Under the pieces are notes generated by a model. That model was not told the origin of the DNA and made no database searches. It saw only the letters and a list, made by a program, of their open reading frames with translations. From the NCBI GenBank assembly GCA_017646625.1, contig JAGCMF010000002.1, forward strand, positions 86,751 to 150,750: a stretch of DNA of 64,000 nucleotides, in the 5' to 3' direction. Source of the DNA: Alistipes sp. Lineage in GTDB: Bacteria; Bacteroidota; Bacteroidia; Bacteroidales; Rikenellaceae. The position numbers were made by a program, and so were the translations under genes. This document shows positions 25,900 to 34,309 of this stretch, one piece after another; within the stretch, counting starts at the first letter, position 1; each line of letters begins with the position of its first letter.

Positions 25900-27273
25900 A
25901 TGGAAATCCCATTTGCAGAAGCGTATCGAATTAAGATGGTTGAGCCATTGAAGAAGAGCACACGTGAGCAGCGTGAGCAGTGGCTTAAGGAGGCACACTA
26001 CAACCTCTTTGGCTTGAAGTCAGAGCAGGTGTACATCGACTGTCTTACTGACTCTGGTACAGGTGCCATGAGTGATCGTCAGTGGGCTGCTATGATGACA
26101 GGTGATGAGGCATATGCTGGTTCAAAGTCATTCTTCGAGCTCAAGGAGACTATCGGTAAGATTACAGGCTTCGATTACGTTATCCCTACACACCAGGGTC
26201 GTGCAGCCGAGAACGTGTTGTTCTCACACCTCGTAAAGGCTGGTGACATCATCCCAGGTAACTCACACTTCGACACTACAAAGGGTCACATCGAGTTCCG
26301 TAAGGCTACAGCTTTGGACTGCACAATCGACGCAGCAAAGGATACACAGCTCGAGATTCCTTTCAAGGGTGAGGTTGACTGCGCAAAGTTGGAGAAGGCT
26401 CTTGCGGAGAACGCAGAGAAGATTCCTTTCATCATCGTTACTGTAACAAACAACACAGCAGGTGGTCAGCCTGTATCAATGAAGAACCTTCGTGATGTAC
26501 GTGCCATCGCTGACAAGTATGGCAAGCGTGTTGTATTCGACTCTGCACGTTTCGTTGAGAACGCATACTTCATCAAGACTCGTGAGGAGGGTTACGCTGA
26601 TAAGACTATTAAGGAGATTTGCAAGGAGATGTTCTCATATGCTGATGGTATGACAATGTCATCAAAGAAGGACGGTCTTGTAAACATGGGTGGTTTCATC
26701 GCTACACGTCATGAGGATTGGTATGAGGGTGCAAAGCGTTTCTGCATCCCATTCGAGGGCTTCTTGACATATGGTGGTATGAACGGTCGTGATATGGCTG
26801 CTTTGGCTGTAGGTTTGGATGAGAACACAGAGCTCGAGACTATCGAGACACGTATCAAGCAGGTTCAGTACCTCGCTGCGAAGCTCGACGAGTACGGCAT
26901 TCCTTACCAGCGCCCTGTTGGTGGTCACGCCCTCTTCGTAGATGCTGACAAGGTTCTCTCTAACATTCCAAAGGAGGAGTTCCCAGCACAGACTCTCGCT
27001 ATCGAGCTCTACCTCGAGGCTGGTGTTCGTGGTTGCGAGATCGGTTACATCCTTGCTGACCGTGATCCTGTGACTCGTGAGAACCGCTTCGGTGGTCTTG
27101 ACCTCCTTCGTCTCTGCATCGCACGTCGTTCATACACTAACAACCACATGGACGTTATCGCTGCAGCATTGAAGAACGTATACGACCGTCGTAATGAGAT
27201 CACACGTGGTGTGAAGATCGTATGGGAGACAGAGTTGATGCGTCACTTCACTGTTAAGCTCGAGAGACTATAG
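25900..27273 (+). CDS. tnaA: Tryptophanase
   Basis: A 457-residue PLP beta-eliminating lyase that splits tryptophan to indole, pyruvate and ammonia. LTDSGTGAMSDRQWAAMM, TVTNNTAGGQPVSM and MSSKKDGLVNMGG (PLP lysine) are conserved with both tryptophanase and tyrosine phenol-lyase. The substrate-specificity positions favour tryptophanase: Asp in HFDTTKGH where phenol-lyase has Thr, and EIGYIL where phenol-lyase has the phenol-binding Arg. Codon use looks more optimised than in neighbouring genes (AAG, TTC, ATC, CGT), suggesting high expression. It has its own promoter and terminator. Confidence 0.92.
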   Translation: MEIPFAEAYRIKMVEPLKKSTREQREQWLKEAHYNLFGLKSEQVYIDCLTDSGTGAMSDRQWAAMMTGDEAYAGSKSFFELKETIGKITGFDYVIPTHQGRAAENVLFSHLVKAGDIIPGNSHFDTTKGHIEFRKATALDCTIDAAKDTQLEIPFKGEVDCAKLEKALAENAEKIPFIIVTVTNNTAGGQPVSMKNLRDVRAIADKYGKRVVFDSARFVENAYFIKTREEGYADKTIKEICKEMFSYADGMTMSSKKDGLVNMGGFIATRHEDWYEGAKRFCIPFEGFLTYGGMNGRDMAALAVGLDENTELETIETRIKQVQYLAAKLDEYGIPYQRPVGGHALFVDADKVLSNIPKEEFPAQTLAIELYLEAGVRGCEIGYILADRDPVTRENRFGGLDLLRLCIARRSYTNNHMDVIAAALKNVYDRRNEITRGVKIVWETELMRHFTVKLERL

Positions 27274-27292
27274 TCTGTAACCCGAGACATAA

Positions 27293-27334
27293 AAAAGAAG
27301 ACCACCCGAATTTTAGGGTGGTTTTCTTTTTTTT
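27293..27334 (+). terminator. Terminator of tnaA
   Basis: ACCACCC (27301-27307) pairs with GGGTGGT (27316-27322), flanked by AAGAAG and a T-rich tail that extends the stem and ends in eight T. Confidence 0.92.
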
Positions 27335-27391
27335 AAGTGAACTTCCAGAATGTTGTATACAGATAGCTCGACGCTATATGCCTTGGGTATG

Positions 27392-28132
27392 CTATCTTGG
27401 TCTGCGGAACTCCGCGAGTATTATGCCCGTTGCCATAGCGACGTTTAGCGACTCTGATGTAGGCGCATCGGCAGGGTAGGGAGGTATGTACAATCTATGT
27501 GTTAATCTTTCGCGGCATGCATCCGAGAGTCCACGACCCTCATTGCCCATCACTATGATGCCCGACGAGGTTATGGGCGCCGAGTATATATTGTCGCCAT
27601 CGAGCAGCGTGCCATATATCGGCATCTGCATCTTCGCGGCGCGTGATAGGAGCTCTGCGAGGTTATCCGTATAGTGTATGCGCACACGAAGTATTGCGCC
27701 CATTGTCGCCTGCACAACCTTGGGGTTGTAGCAGTCGGCGCACTCGCGTGAGCATATTATATCTTTTATGCCAAACCAGTCGGCAAGGCGTACTATTGTT
27801 CCGAGGTTACCAGGGTTCTGCACGCCATCAAGTGCGAGAACGAGGTTACCGCGTAGGCTGTCGATGTTTAGGCTGTAGTGTGGTTGCTCAACAACGGCGA
27901 GGGTGTCGTTAGCACTCTTGAGCTGCGATATGCGTTCCATATCCCTTCTCTCTATGAGTGTGACATTATCGCCACGCATTGCAGCATTTGTCGTATAGAC
28001 GTTGCGCACAACAAGTTGTGATGCCATTATCTCCTCGACAAGCTTGCTACCCTCGGCAATGAATAGCTGCTCGGCATCGCGTGTGCGCTTGTCGGCGAGT
28101 GATCGTAGGAATTGTATCTCGGCCTTTGTCAT
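27392..28132 (-). CDS. TrmH/SpoU family RNA 2'-O-methyltransferase
   Basis: A 246-residue SPOUT methyltransferase that modifies ribose in rRNA or tRNA. The N-terminus is a substrate-binding domain (FLRSLADKRTRDAEQLFIAEG). The knot motifs follow: ALDGVQNPGNLGTIVRLADWFG, IVMGNEGRGLS and IPPYPADAPTSESLNVAMATGIILAEF. The target nucleotide cannot be read from sequence. Its ATG overlaps the stop of the upstream rnz gene by four bases, so the two are translationally coupled. Confidence 0.9.
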   Translation of the reverse strand: MTKAEIQFLRSLADKRTRDAEQLFIAEGSKLVEEIMASQLVVRNVYTTNAAMRGDNVTLIERRDMERISQLKSANDTLAVVEQPHYSLNIDSLRGNLVLALDGVQNPGNLGTIVRLADWFGIKDIICSRECADCYNPKVVQATMGAILRVRIHYTDNLAELLSRAAKMQMPIYGTLLDGDNIYSAPITSSGIIVMGNEGRGLSDACRERLTHRLYIPPYPADAPTSESLNVAMATGIILAEFRRPR

Positions 28133-29052
28133 CGTCTCTCTTCTATGGTGAATGTTGAGCCTTCACGCGCAACATCCGTATTCGGAAATATTGTTCGGCA
28201 CTCCTCAACAAGGTCATCATGGCTCTTATAGCGTGATGAGAAGTGACCTATGATGAGTCGTTGTGCCTCGGCCTTGAGTGCCACCTTTGCGGCCTCTATT
28301 GTCGTGGCATGCCCACGTCCCTTTGCCCACATCTCCTCCTTTATGCCATATGTGGCCTCATGATATAGGAGGTCTACGCCCCTGACGAGCTCTGCGGCCT
28401 TTGCCGAGTAGTTGGTGTCAGAGAGGTAGGCGTAAGAACGTGCAGGGTAGGGTATGTATGTGAGTTCGGCGTTGGGTATTATCTCGCCGCTATCCATCAC
28501 CACATCCTCGCCACGTTTGGCGGCTGTAATTTGCGCTATGGATAGTCCATACTTCGTAATCTTAAACTTGTCGACATTAAGTCCTGGCTGCTTCTCCTTG
28601 AAGTGGAAGCCCGCTGTGGGCACCCGATGTCGCAAGGGTATACTCCACACCTCGAGGGTGTTGTTCTCCATAAGCAGTCTATGTTCCGTGGTGCGTATCT
28701 CGTGCCACCTAACCTCATATGGGAGGTCCTCCCAGAAGTATCGTCTATGAAACTCCAGAATCTCGCCCATGGGTGCTGGGGCGTATATGTCAAGAGGTGT
28801 ACGCTTACCCTCGAGGCCCAGGGTGGCTATGAGGGGAAAGAGTCCGAAGCAGTGGTCGCCATGGAGGTGTGATATAAACACAGCTCGTAGGCGCAGCGGG
28901 TTAATGCCGCGCCTTATGAGCTGCCTTTGTACGCCCTCACCTGCGTCTACGAGGTAGTATTGCTCGTTGAGGTTTACTACCTGTGCCGAGGGGTGGGCAG
29001 TGGGTGTTGGCTTGGCAGACGAATTACCTAATATGGTGACGCTGAAAGCCAT
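28129..29052 (-). CDS. rnz: Ribonuclease Z
   Basis: A 307-residue metallo-beta-lactamase-fold endonuclease that trims tRNA 3' ends. The zinc motif HLHGDHCFGLFPLI is near residue 60. Further ligands are in SDTNYSAKAAELV (Asp) and the C-terminal IGHFSSRY (His), and an exosite segment lies around residues 150-180. Length is typical of short-form RNase Z. It overlaps the downstream methyltransferase gene by four bases; trxB lies 3 bp upstream. Confidence 0.93.
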   Translation of the reverse strand: MAFSVTILGNSSAKPTPTAHPSAQVVNLNEQYYLVDAGEGVQRQLIRRGINPLRLRAVFISHLHGDHCFGLFPLIATLGLEGKRTPLDIYAPAPMGEILEFHRRYFWEDLPYEVRWHEIRTTEHRLLMENNTLEVWSIPLRHRVPTAGFHFKEKQPGLNVDKFKITKYGLSIAQITAAKRGEDVVMDSGEIIPNAELTYIPYPARSYAYLSDTNYSAKAAELVRGVDLLYHEATYGIKEEMWAKGRGHATTIEAAKVALKAEAQRLIIGHFSSRYKSHDDLVEECRTIFPNTDVAREGSTFTIEERR

Positions 29053-29055
29053 ATG

Positions 29056-29979
29056 TTACTGTGCGAGCAACCAACGTTCGCAGTCGAGGGCTGCGATACA
29101 GCCAGAACCTGCAGCGGTGATAGCCTGACGGTAGTGAGGATCCTTAACGTCGCCAGCAGCGAACACACCCTCAACAGATGTCTTTGATGTGCCAGGAACA
29201 ACCTTGATGTAACCCTGCTCATCGAGCTCAAGCTGACCCTTGAATACCTCAACATTAGGGTGGTGACCGATGGCGAGGAAGAAGCCCATGATGTCGAGAG
29301 TGCGCTCTACGCCGTCGTTGCTAACCACGCGTACGCCTGTTACGCCATCCTCGTCGCCGAGTACCTCCTTTGTGTTGTGCTCGAAGAGAACCTCGATGTT
29401 AGGAGTATTGAATACTCTCTCCTGCATAGCCTTTGATGCGCGGAGGTAGTTCTTACGAACGATGAGGTATACCTTCTTGCAGATAGATGCGAGGTATGTA
29501 GCCTCCTCACATGCTGTGTCACCGCCGCCAACAACAGCAACATCCTGCTTGCGGTAGAAGAAACCGTCACATGTAGCACATGCGCTCACGCCCATGCCGC
29601 GGAACTTTGACTCTGACTCCAAGCCGAGGTACTTTGCACTTGCACCTGTGCTCACAATCACTGCCTCTGCCTCGATCTGATGCTCGTGGTCAACAGTAAC
29701 CTTGAATGGGCGCTGTGAGAGGTCGATGTCTGTGATGATACCTGTGCGCACGTCAGCACCGAAGCGCTGTGCCTGCTTCTTGAGGTCGGCCATCATGGCT
29801 GTACCTGTGATGCCCTCTGGGTAGCCTGGGAAGTTCTCAATCTCTGTTGTTGTTGTCAACTGACCGCCTGGCTCGATACCCTCGTAGAGTACTGGTGATA
29901 GATTAGCACGTGATGTGTAGATAGCTGCTGTGAAGCCCGCTGGGCCACTACCAATGATCAATACTTTTACTTTCTCCAT
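29056..29979 (-). CDS. trxB: Thioredoxin reductase
   Basis: A 307-residue flavoprotein that reduces thioredoxin with NADPH. FAD binding is shown by IGSGPAGFTAAIYTSRANL, the redox pair by SACATCDGFFYR (CxxC), NADPH binding by VVGGGDTACEEATYLA, and the second FAD motif by GVFAAGDVKDPHYRQ. Length is standard. It ends three bases before the start of rnz. The CxxS thioredoxin-like lipoprotein at 6038 is unlikely to be its substrate because it is exported and lacks the second cysteine. Confidence 0.96.
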   Translation of the reverse strand: MEKVKVLIIGSGPAGFTAAIYTSRANLSPVLYEGIEPGGQLTTTTEIENFPGYPEGITGTAMMADLKKQAQRFGADVRTGIITDIDLSQRPFKVTVDHEHQIEAEAVIVSTGASAKYLGLESESKFRGMGVSACATCDGFFYRKQDVAVVGGGDTACEEATYLASICKKVYLIVRKNYLRASKAMQERVFNTPNIEVLFEHNTKEVLGDEDGVTGVRVVSNDGVERTLDIMGFFLAIGHHPNVEVFKGQLELDEQGYIKVVPGTSKTSVEGVFAAGDVKDPHYRQAITAAGSGCIAALDCERWLLAQ

Positions 29980-30022
29980 GGTTTAGTTGTTTTTAGTTAT
30001 TGTATAGTTTGTTTGTTGTAGT

Positions 30023-31753
30023 CTATCGTGTGTTTAAGAAGTCTGCCAGGTGCTCACTCTCGTTGCGGAAGTCGTAGCCATAGCCCACCATCATGTCGGT
30101 GCCAGCATCACGCTGTCTATCCTCCTCTGTAGCCTCTCTCATGCGTGCCACAATCCTCTCGGATGAGGCTATTATATCCTCCACCTCGGCCTCTGTGGGT
30201 GCGTGTCCGAGGAGCATGGCAAGGATGTCGCTTGCATATGCTGCTGCCATGTCGTTGTAGGATAACATCAGGGTGTTAAACCTCTCTGTTATGCCCTCCA
30301 GCGTTAATTTACCCTCTATTGTCTGGCACATTATATCCTCCACAATGCCTATTGGCAGATACTGACCTGCCACGTCTATCCACTCGCTGCCATCCACCTT
30401 CACGGCTGTTCTGTCACCACCACGTAGCATGGTGCCAAGGGATGCTGCTATGGCGCTGTTGTATAGCTTTATGCCTCGTGCGAGCATCGTTGCGCGTATC
30501 GTCGTGCGGTTGTAGCTGTAGCTCTTTGCCTCGGGGTCACTCTCCTGTAGGCGTGTCAGGGCATCTACGCCACGTAGCATCTTGCCTGTGATGAAGGGGT
30601 TGAACTCGTCGAAGCATATGTTGTCGCGCTTCAGCGTGCGCTTATCGCGTGCCTTCCACTTCTCTATATCGCGCACCGTGCCGTAGCTCTTGAGTGCGAG
30701 GCCTGGCATGAGCAGCGTGTGTCCATTCTCCTCGATGAGGTATGAGTAGGGCATATCCTGTGTGTCGTGGTGGCGCGTATGACGACCGAGTACCACGGTG
30801 TAGGGGCCCTCTATCGCTGGCGACATTACGTATGCGCTACTTCCGAACTTCGTGCCTCGCTGGTGCACCGCCTGGTGCACAGCACCACTCTTGAATAGGT
30901 GGTTCGACTGGTTTGTGCCACTGCCGGCGTTGAAAAATGAGAATATGCCGGCAATCAGTAGTGACGACTTGTGGTGCGACACGGTAAATGGTCCAGCGAA
31001 GACCGATGCTGCCTCGCCATTCTCGAAGTGGCAGTTGGCAAACATAAGCGTGTCGATGGCTGTGAAGCCATTGTCGATGACCGTATTCTCGCCTATGAAG
31101 CAGCGTTCTATGCTCGATGCTCCATCCACACGTGCAGCATTGTCTATTATGAAGTTGCGGGCACGCACGTCGATGCCCACGTAGGCATTACGTCCCACCG
31201 TGCCATTCTCAAGGTGCGATGAGCCCTCTATCACACAGCCCTCCTCTATGAGTACCTCGCGCAGGAAGCGAGCTCCCACAATCGTGCTGTTGTTGCCCAC
31301 GTTACCTATGGCTGACCTATGCTCCTCGGCACGTTCCATGATGAGGTGTGTTATCCTCTCTGCCAGCGATGCACGGTTGCGCATCATTGTCATGAGGTAT
31401 GCTGTCTGTGCCGTGAGGTTGCGGTATATCACCGCTGTGCGACCTCCATTCTCATTTACTGCGGCAACCTTCACGCCCTCACCAAATGTCGAGGCGTGGC
31501 GACACTCCATGCGTAGCACGTCGTCTATTATGCAGTCGTCGCCGATAGTGTAGTTTGCAATCGTTGAGTCGGTGATGCGTGTGCGTGAGCCTATGGTAAC
31601 CTCGCCCTCGAAGCGCACGTTGCGTAGCTGCTCGGGGGTAAAGTCTTCGGATACAAGAACCTTGTCCCACGCCTCGGTGTAGCACCCACGCATGGCAAGT
31701 GCTGCTCGTTCCTCGGCTGTCGTTACTCTGTGCTTAATCATCGCCTCACTCAT
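30023..31753 (-). CDS. DUF4954 family protein with left-handed beta-helix
   Basis: A 576-residue protein without signal peptide. Residues about 40-320 carry hexapeptide-like repeats (VTIGSRTRITDSTIANYTIGDDCIIDD, GCVIEGSSHLENGTVGRNAYVG), the left-handed beta-helix of sugar acyl- and nucleotidyltransferases. The helical C-terminal half includes SEWIDVAGQYLPIG. This matches the Bacteroidetes DUF4954 family as I remember it. Activity is unknown; a sugar-nucleotide or acyl-transfer role is a guess from the fold. It lies 12 bp downstream of rsmG on the same strand. Confidence 0.78.
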   Translation of the reverse strand: MSEAMIKHRVTTAEERAALAMRGCYTEAWDKVLVSEDFTPEQLRNVRFEGEVTIGSRTRITDSTIANYTIGDDCIIDDVLRMECRHASTFGEGVKVAAVNENGGRTAVIYRNLTAQTAYLMTMMRNRASLAERITHLIMERAEEHRSAIGNVGNNSTIVGARFLREVLIEEGCVIEGSSHLENGTVGRNAYVGIDVRARNFIIDNAARVDGASSIERCFIGENTVIDNGFTAIDTLMFANCHFENGEAASVFAGPFTVSHHKSSLLIAGIFSFFNAGSGTNQSNHLFKSGAVHQAVHQRGTKFGSSAYVMSPAIEGPYTVVLGRHTRHHDTQDMPYSYLIEENGHTLLMPGLALKSYGTVRDIEKWKARDKRTLKRDNICFDEFNPFITGKMLRGVDALTRLQESDPEAKSYSYNRTTIRATMLARGIKLYNSAIAASLGTMLRGGDRTAVKVDGSEWIDVAGQYLPIGIVEDIMCQTIEGKLTLEGITERFNTLMLSYNDMAAAYASDILAMLLGHAPTEAEVEDIIASSERIVARMREATEEDRQRDAGTDMMVGYGYDFRNESEHLADFLNTR

Positions 31754-31765
31754 ATTATACTTATC

Positions 31766-32398
31766 TTACCTCTTGAAGGGGGTGTATACAACTCTCTTTG
31801 TGTCGAAGAACTCATCCTCGAACATTGTGCCAATCTCATGTATATCCCAGCGGCGGCGTGTTGCTGCGAGCTCCTCGGCAAGGTCTCCGCCCTTGAGATA
31901 TAGTATGCCGTTGGGGAGTGTTCCGCGCTGTCCGCTGCGTAGCAGAGACCATGCCCATGGCATGAAACGAGACATCTCTGTCACTGCGCGTGACACCACA
32001 TAGTCGAACTTCTCGCCCAGCTGCTCGGCACGGCAGTTCTCGGCACGTAGGTTCTTTATGCCAGCGCCGCTTGTCACGCCCTCAACAACGCGTATCTTCT
32101 TACCTATGGAGTCTACGCCCACGAACTCCGTCTCGGGGAACATGATGGCGAGAGGTACAGAGGGGAAACCACCACCGCAGCCTATGTCTACAACCTTTGC
32201 TCCCGGCTCGAAGGTGCACACCTTGGCTATTGCCAGCGAGTGGAGTATGTGGCGTGTGTATAGGTGCTCTACATCCTTGCGTGATATGACGTTTATGCGC
32301 GCATTCCACTCCTCGTAGAGCTTCCCGAGTCTCTCGAACTGCTCCTGCTGCTCTCCCGTTATGTCGGGGAAGTATTTTAGTATGATGTCGCTATTCAT
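31766..32398 (-). CDS. rsmG: 16S rRNA (guanine527-N7)-methyltransferase RsmG
   Basis: A 210-residue SAM-dependent enzyme that methylates G527 of 16S rRNA. KLYEEWNARINVISRKD near the start and VVDIGCGGGFPSVPLAIMFPE, the SAM-binding loop, are the RsmG signatures. Length fits (about 207-215). Loss of this enzyme gives low-level streptomycin resistance in other bacteria. It follows the ECF sigma gene by 18 bp. Confidence 0.95.
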   Translation of the reverse strand: MNSDIILKYFPDITGEQQEQFERLGKLYEEWNARINVISRKDVEHLYTRHILHSLAIAKVCTFEPGAKVVDIGCGGGFPSVPLAIMFPETEFVGVDSIGKKIRVVEGVTSGAGIKNLRAENCRAEQLGEKFDYVVSRAVTEMSRFMPWAWSLLRSGQRGTLPNGILYLKGGDLAEELAATRRRWDIHEIGTMFEDEFFDTKRVVYTPFKR

Positions 32399-32416
32399 CC
32401 TATTGTAGCTTATCGT

Positions 32417-32974
32417 TTACTCCTTCTCAATAATTCGTCTGCATATCTCGGCTCTGCCGCGACGTATCTGCGTCTTTACGGTGTTCAGTGGGCGTGATAG
32501 CTTCTCGGCAATCTCATCGTATGAGTACTCATCGAGGAAGCGCATCTCAATCACCTCTCGATACTCGTCACTCAACTCCTCGAGGGCGGCGTAGAAGTGT
32601 GCACGACTCTGACTTATTATCACCGACTCCTCGGGTGATGGTGTCGTTGCCATCGGTATGCGGAAGCGTTCGTCGATGGATATGTCGTCATTACGGCGGC
32701 GCAGATGGTCTATCAGCGTGTTTCGTGCAATGGTGTATATCCACTGTCCGAAGGTGTAGCTCTTCGAGTAGTTCTCTATGTGCAGATAGACCTTTATGAA
32801 GGTCTCCTGCAGTAGGTCGCTGGCCATCGCTTTGTCGCCAAGGCGCTGCTCGAATAGTCGCATCAGGGCATCGCGGTAGCGTGTGAAGAGGTACTCGAAG
32901 GCCTGCTGGTCGCCCGAGGCAGCAAGCTCCACAAGAGAGCTGTCGCTGGCTACGATGTAGTCATCTATCTCCAT
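32417..32974 (-). CDS. ECF-type RNA polymerase sigma factor
   Basis: A 185-residue sigma-70-family factor. Region 2 (about 28-95: AFEYLFTRYRDALMRL, DLLQETFIKVYLHIENY, TFGQWIYTIARNTLIDHLRRR) recognises -10 DNA and core polymerase. Region 4 (about 128-180: EVIEMRFLDEYSYDEIAEKLSRPLNTVKTQIRRGRAEICR) is the -35 helix-turn-helix. No anti-sigma gene is adjacent. Its start overlaps the end of the glycosyltransferase gene by 10 bases, so the two are made together. Confidence 0.93.
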   Translation of the reverse strand: MEIDDYIVASDSSLVELAASGDQQAFEYLFTRYRDALMRLFEQRLGDKAMASDLLQETFIKVYLHIENYSKSYTFGQWIYTIARNTLIDHLRRRNDDISIDERFRIPMATTPSPEESVIISQSRAHFYAALEELSDEYREVIEMRFLDEYSYDEIAEKLSRPLNTVKTQIRRGRAEICRRIIEKE

Positions 32975-34125
32975 ACGCGCGGTGTGTTATGACTCTCGTG
33001 TGAACCTATCATCCACTCTATAAATGGACCTATGAGGTCGTATATCCAGTAGTGTAGTGCTATGCCACGTTCTCCGAGCTTGCGTGCTGTGCGGTGCGAT
33101 GTCCACACCACTATGGCGTAGCGTAGGAGTATTAATCCTGCTACTATGCACTTTAACTCGAGGGGTAGCACTGCGAGTGCTGTGACGGCTGTGAGGAAGA
33201 ATAGTAGGCGGCTGTCACGTTCACGGCGTATGAATGTCTTCACGGATGTGGGGTAGTCCTTCGCCGTAGAGCCGTAGTAGCGCATATGCTCCATCCACTC
33301 TGACCACTGTGATGGTCGTTCCTCGGCAACGAGGGAGTGTGGAGATAGCACCACGGCGATGTGCTCTGGACGTGTGATATCCTGTAGGTACAGGTCGTTG
33401 TCGCCTATGTCTATGCCGAGGTGGTTGTATCCGCGTGTCGACTCGTAGAGTTCGCGTGTGAAGCCATAGTTGCTGCGTGGTGCGTAGTATAGTTTGTCCA
33501 CTACGGCACGCGACATGGCATTGCGCAGACGGTGAAGCTCCGTTAGGCGCATCAAATATGTCTTAAGACTATTATTCTCGAATGAGGGTACCACAGGACC
33601 TAATACCACCGAGCCACGTTCAAAACCCTTTGCCATGAGAGCTATCCACTTCTCCGAGAGGGGTGCAGCACCAGGTGTTGTGAAGAGCAGTGCGTCGTAC
33701 TGTGCCGACTTTATGCCTACGTTGAGTGCCTGCTTGTTGGTTATGTATACGTGGTCGTTGCCACCCATCTTCGTGAGTCGCATGTATGAGTAGCTGTCGC
33801 GTATGCGCTGCAACTCCTCGTAATACTCCATGTCGCCACCGATGTATACCACGACAATCTCGTAGTGGTCGTACTGCTGTTGTAGGAGTGCTGGGAGCTC
33901 TGTTGTGAGGAAGTTGTCACTCTCGCCGCGCAGTGCCACAATGACCGATATCGGAGGCATGCTGTCGTGCTTCTTGCGACGGCGCATTAGACGGAAGCGA
34001 TATATGCGGTAATAGGCTATGGCATAGTAGTATAGCTGCACCATAAAGAGTATTATGATTGCGGCCATCAGGGCAACGCCTTGCCATGTATAGTGTTCAA
34101 GTATCTGGTTAAAAAAATGTGTCAC
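32965..34125 (-). CDS. Membrane-anchored family-2 glycosyltransferase
   Basis: A 386-residue protein. One N-terminal membrane segment (VALMAAIIILFMVQLYYY) precedes a GT-A domain beginning PPISVIVALRGESDNF. C-terminal hydrophobic segments (about 300-345) complete the layout of a processive-type GT2. The usual DxD is not obvious; ALLFTTPGAAPLSEKW occupies that position, so activity may be altered. The start codon is GTG. A promoter lies at 34150-34180. The adjoining genes (sigma factor, rsmG, DUF4954) follow on the same strand. Confidence 0.8.
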   Translation of the reverse strand: MTHFFNQILEHYTWQGVALMAAIIILFMVQLYYYAIAYYRIYRFRLMRRRKKHDSMPPISVIVALRGESDNFLTTELPALLQQQYDHYEIVVVYIGGDMEYYEELQRIRDSYSYMRLTKMGGNDHVYITNKQALNVGIKSAQYDALLFTTPGAAPLSEKWIALMAKGFERGSVVLGPVVPSFENNSLKTYLMRLTELHRLRNAMSRAVVDKLYYAPRSNYGFTRELYESTRGYNHLGIDIGDNDLYLQDITRPEHIAVVLSPHSLVAEERPSQWSEWMEHMRYYGSTAKDYPTSVKTFIRRERDSRLLFFLTAVTALAVLPLELKCIVAGLILLRYAIVVWTSHRTARKLGERGIALHYWIYDLIGPFIEWMIGSHESHNTPRVWR

Positions 34126-34149
34126 TTTTCAAGTATCTATATAATCGCA

Positions 34150-34180
34150 CAAAGATAGTAAAAAAATGTGAAAGGGACAA
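34150..34180 (-). promoter_or_regulatory. Promoter of the glycosyltransferase-sigma-rsmG-DUF4954 operon
   Basis: On the minus strand TTG (34180-34178), 20 bases, then TATCTTTG (34157-34150). The leader to the GTG start is about 20 bases. Confidence 0.75.
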
Positions 34181-34284
34181 TGCTACACATGAAAACTATA
34201 GACCTAATATTGGGGTAAAGGGTTAATTGATGCTTTGGCTTGGAAGTTATTAAATTTATTAGCTGAAGAATGAATTATTTTTAG

Positions 34285-34292
34285 TATCTTTG
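34285..34292 (+). promoter_or_regulatory. -7 element of the tgt operon promoter
   Basis: TATCTTTG at 34285-34292, 18 bases before the tgt ATG. The -33 region has only a weak match. Confidence 0.6.
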
Positions 34293-34309
34293 CACGTTAT
34301 ATATATGTT

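Noticed and set aside
25900-27273. Tyrosine phenol-lyase
   Set aside because: Substrate-pocket positions (Asp in FDTT, EIG instead of the Arg motif) agree with tryptophanase.
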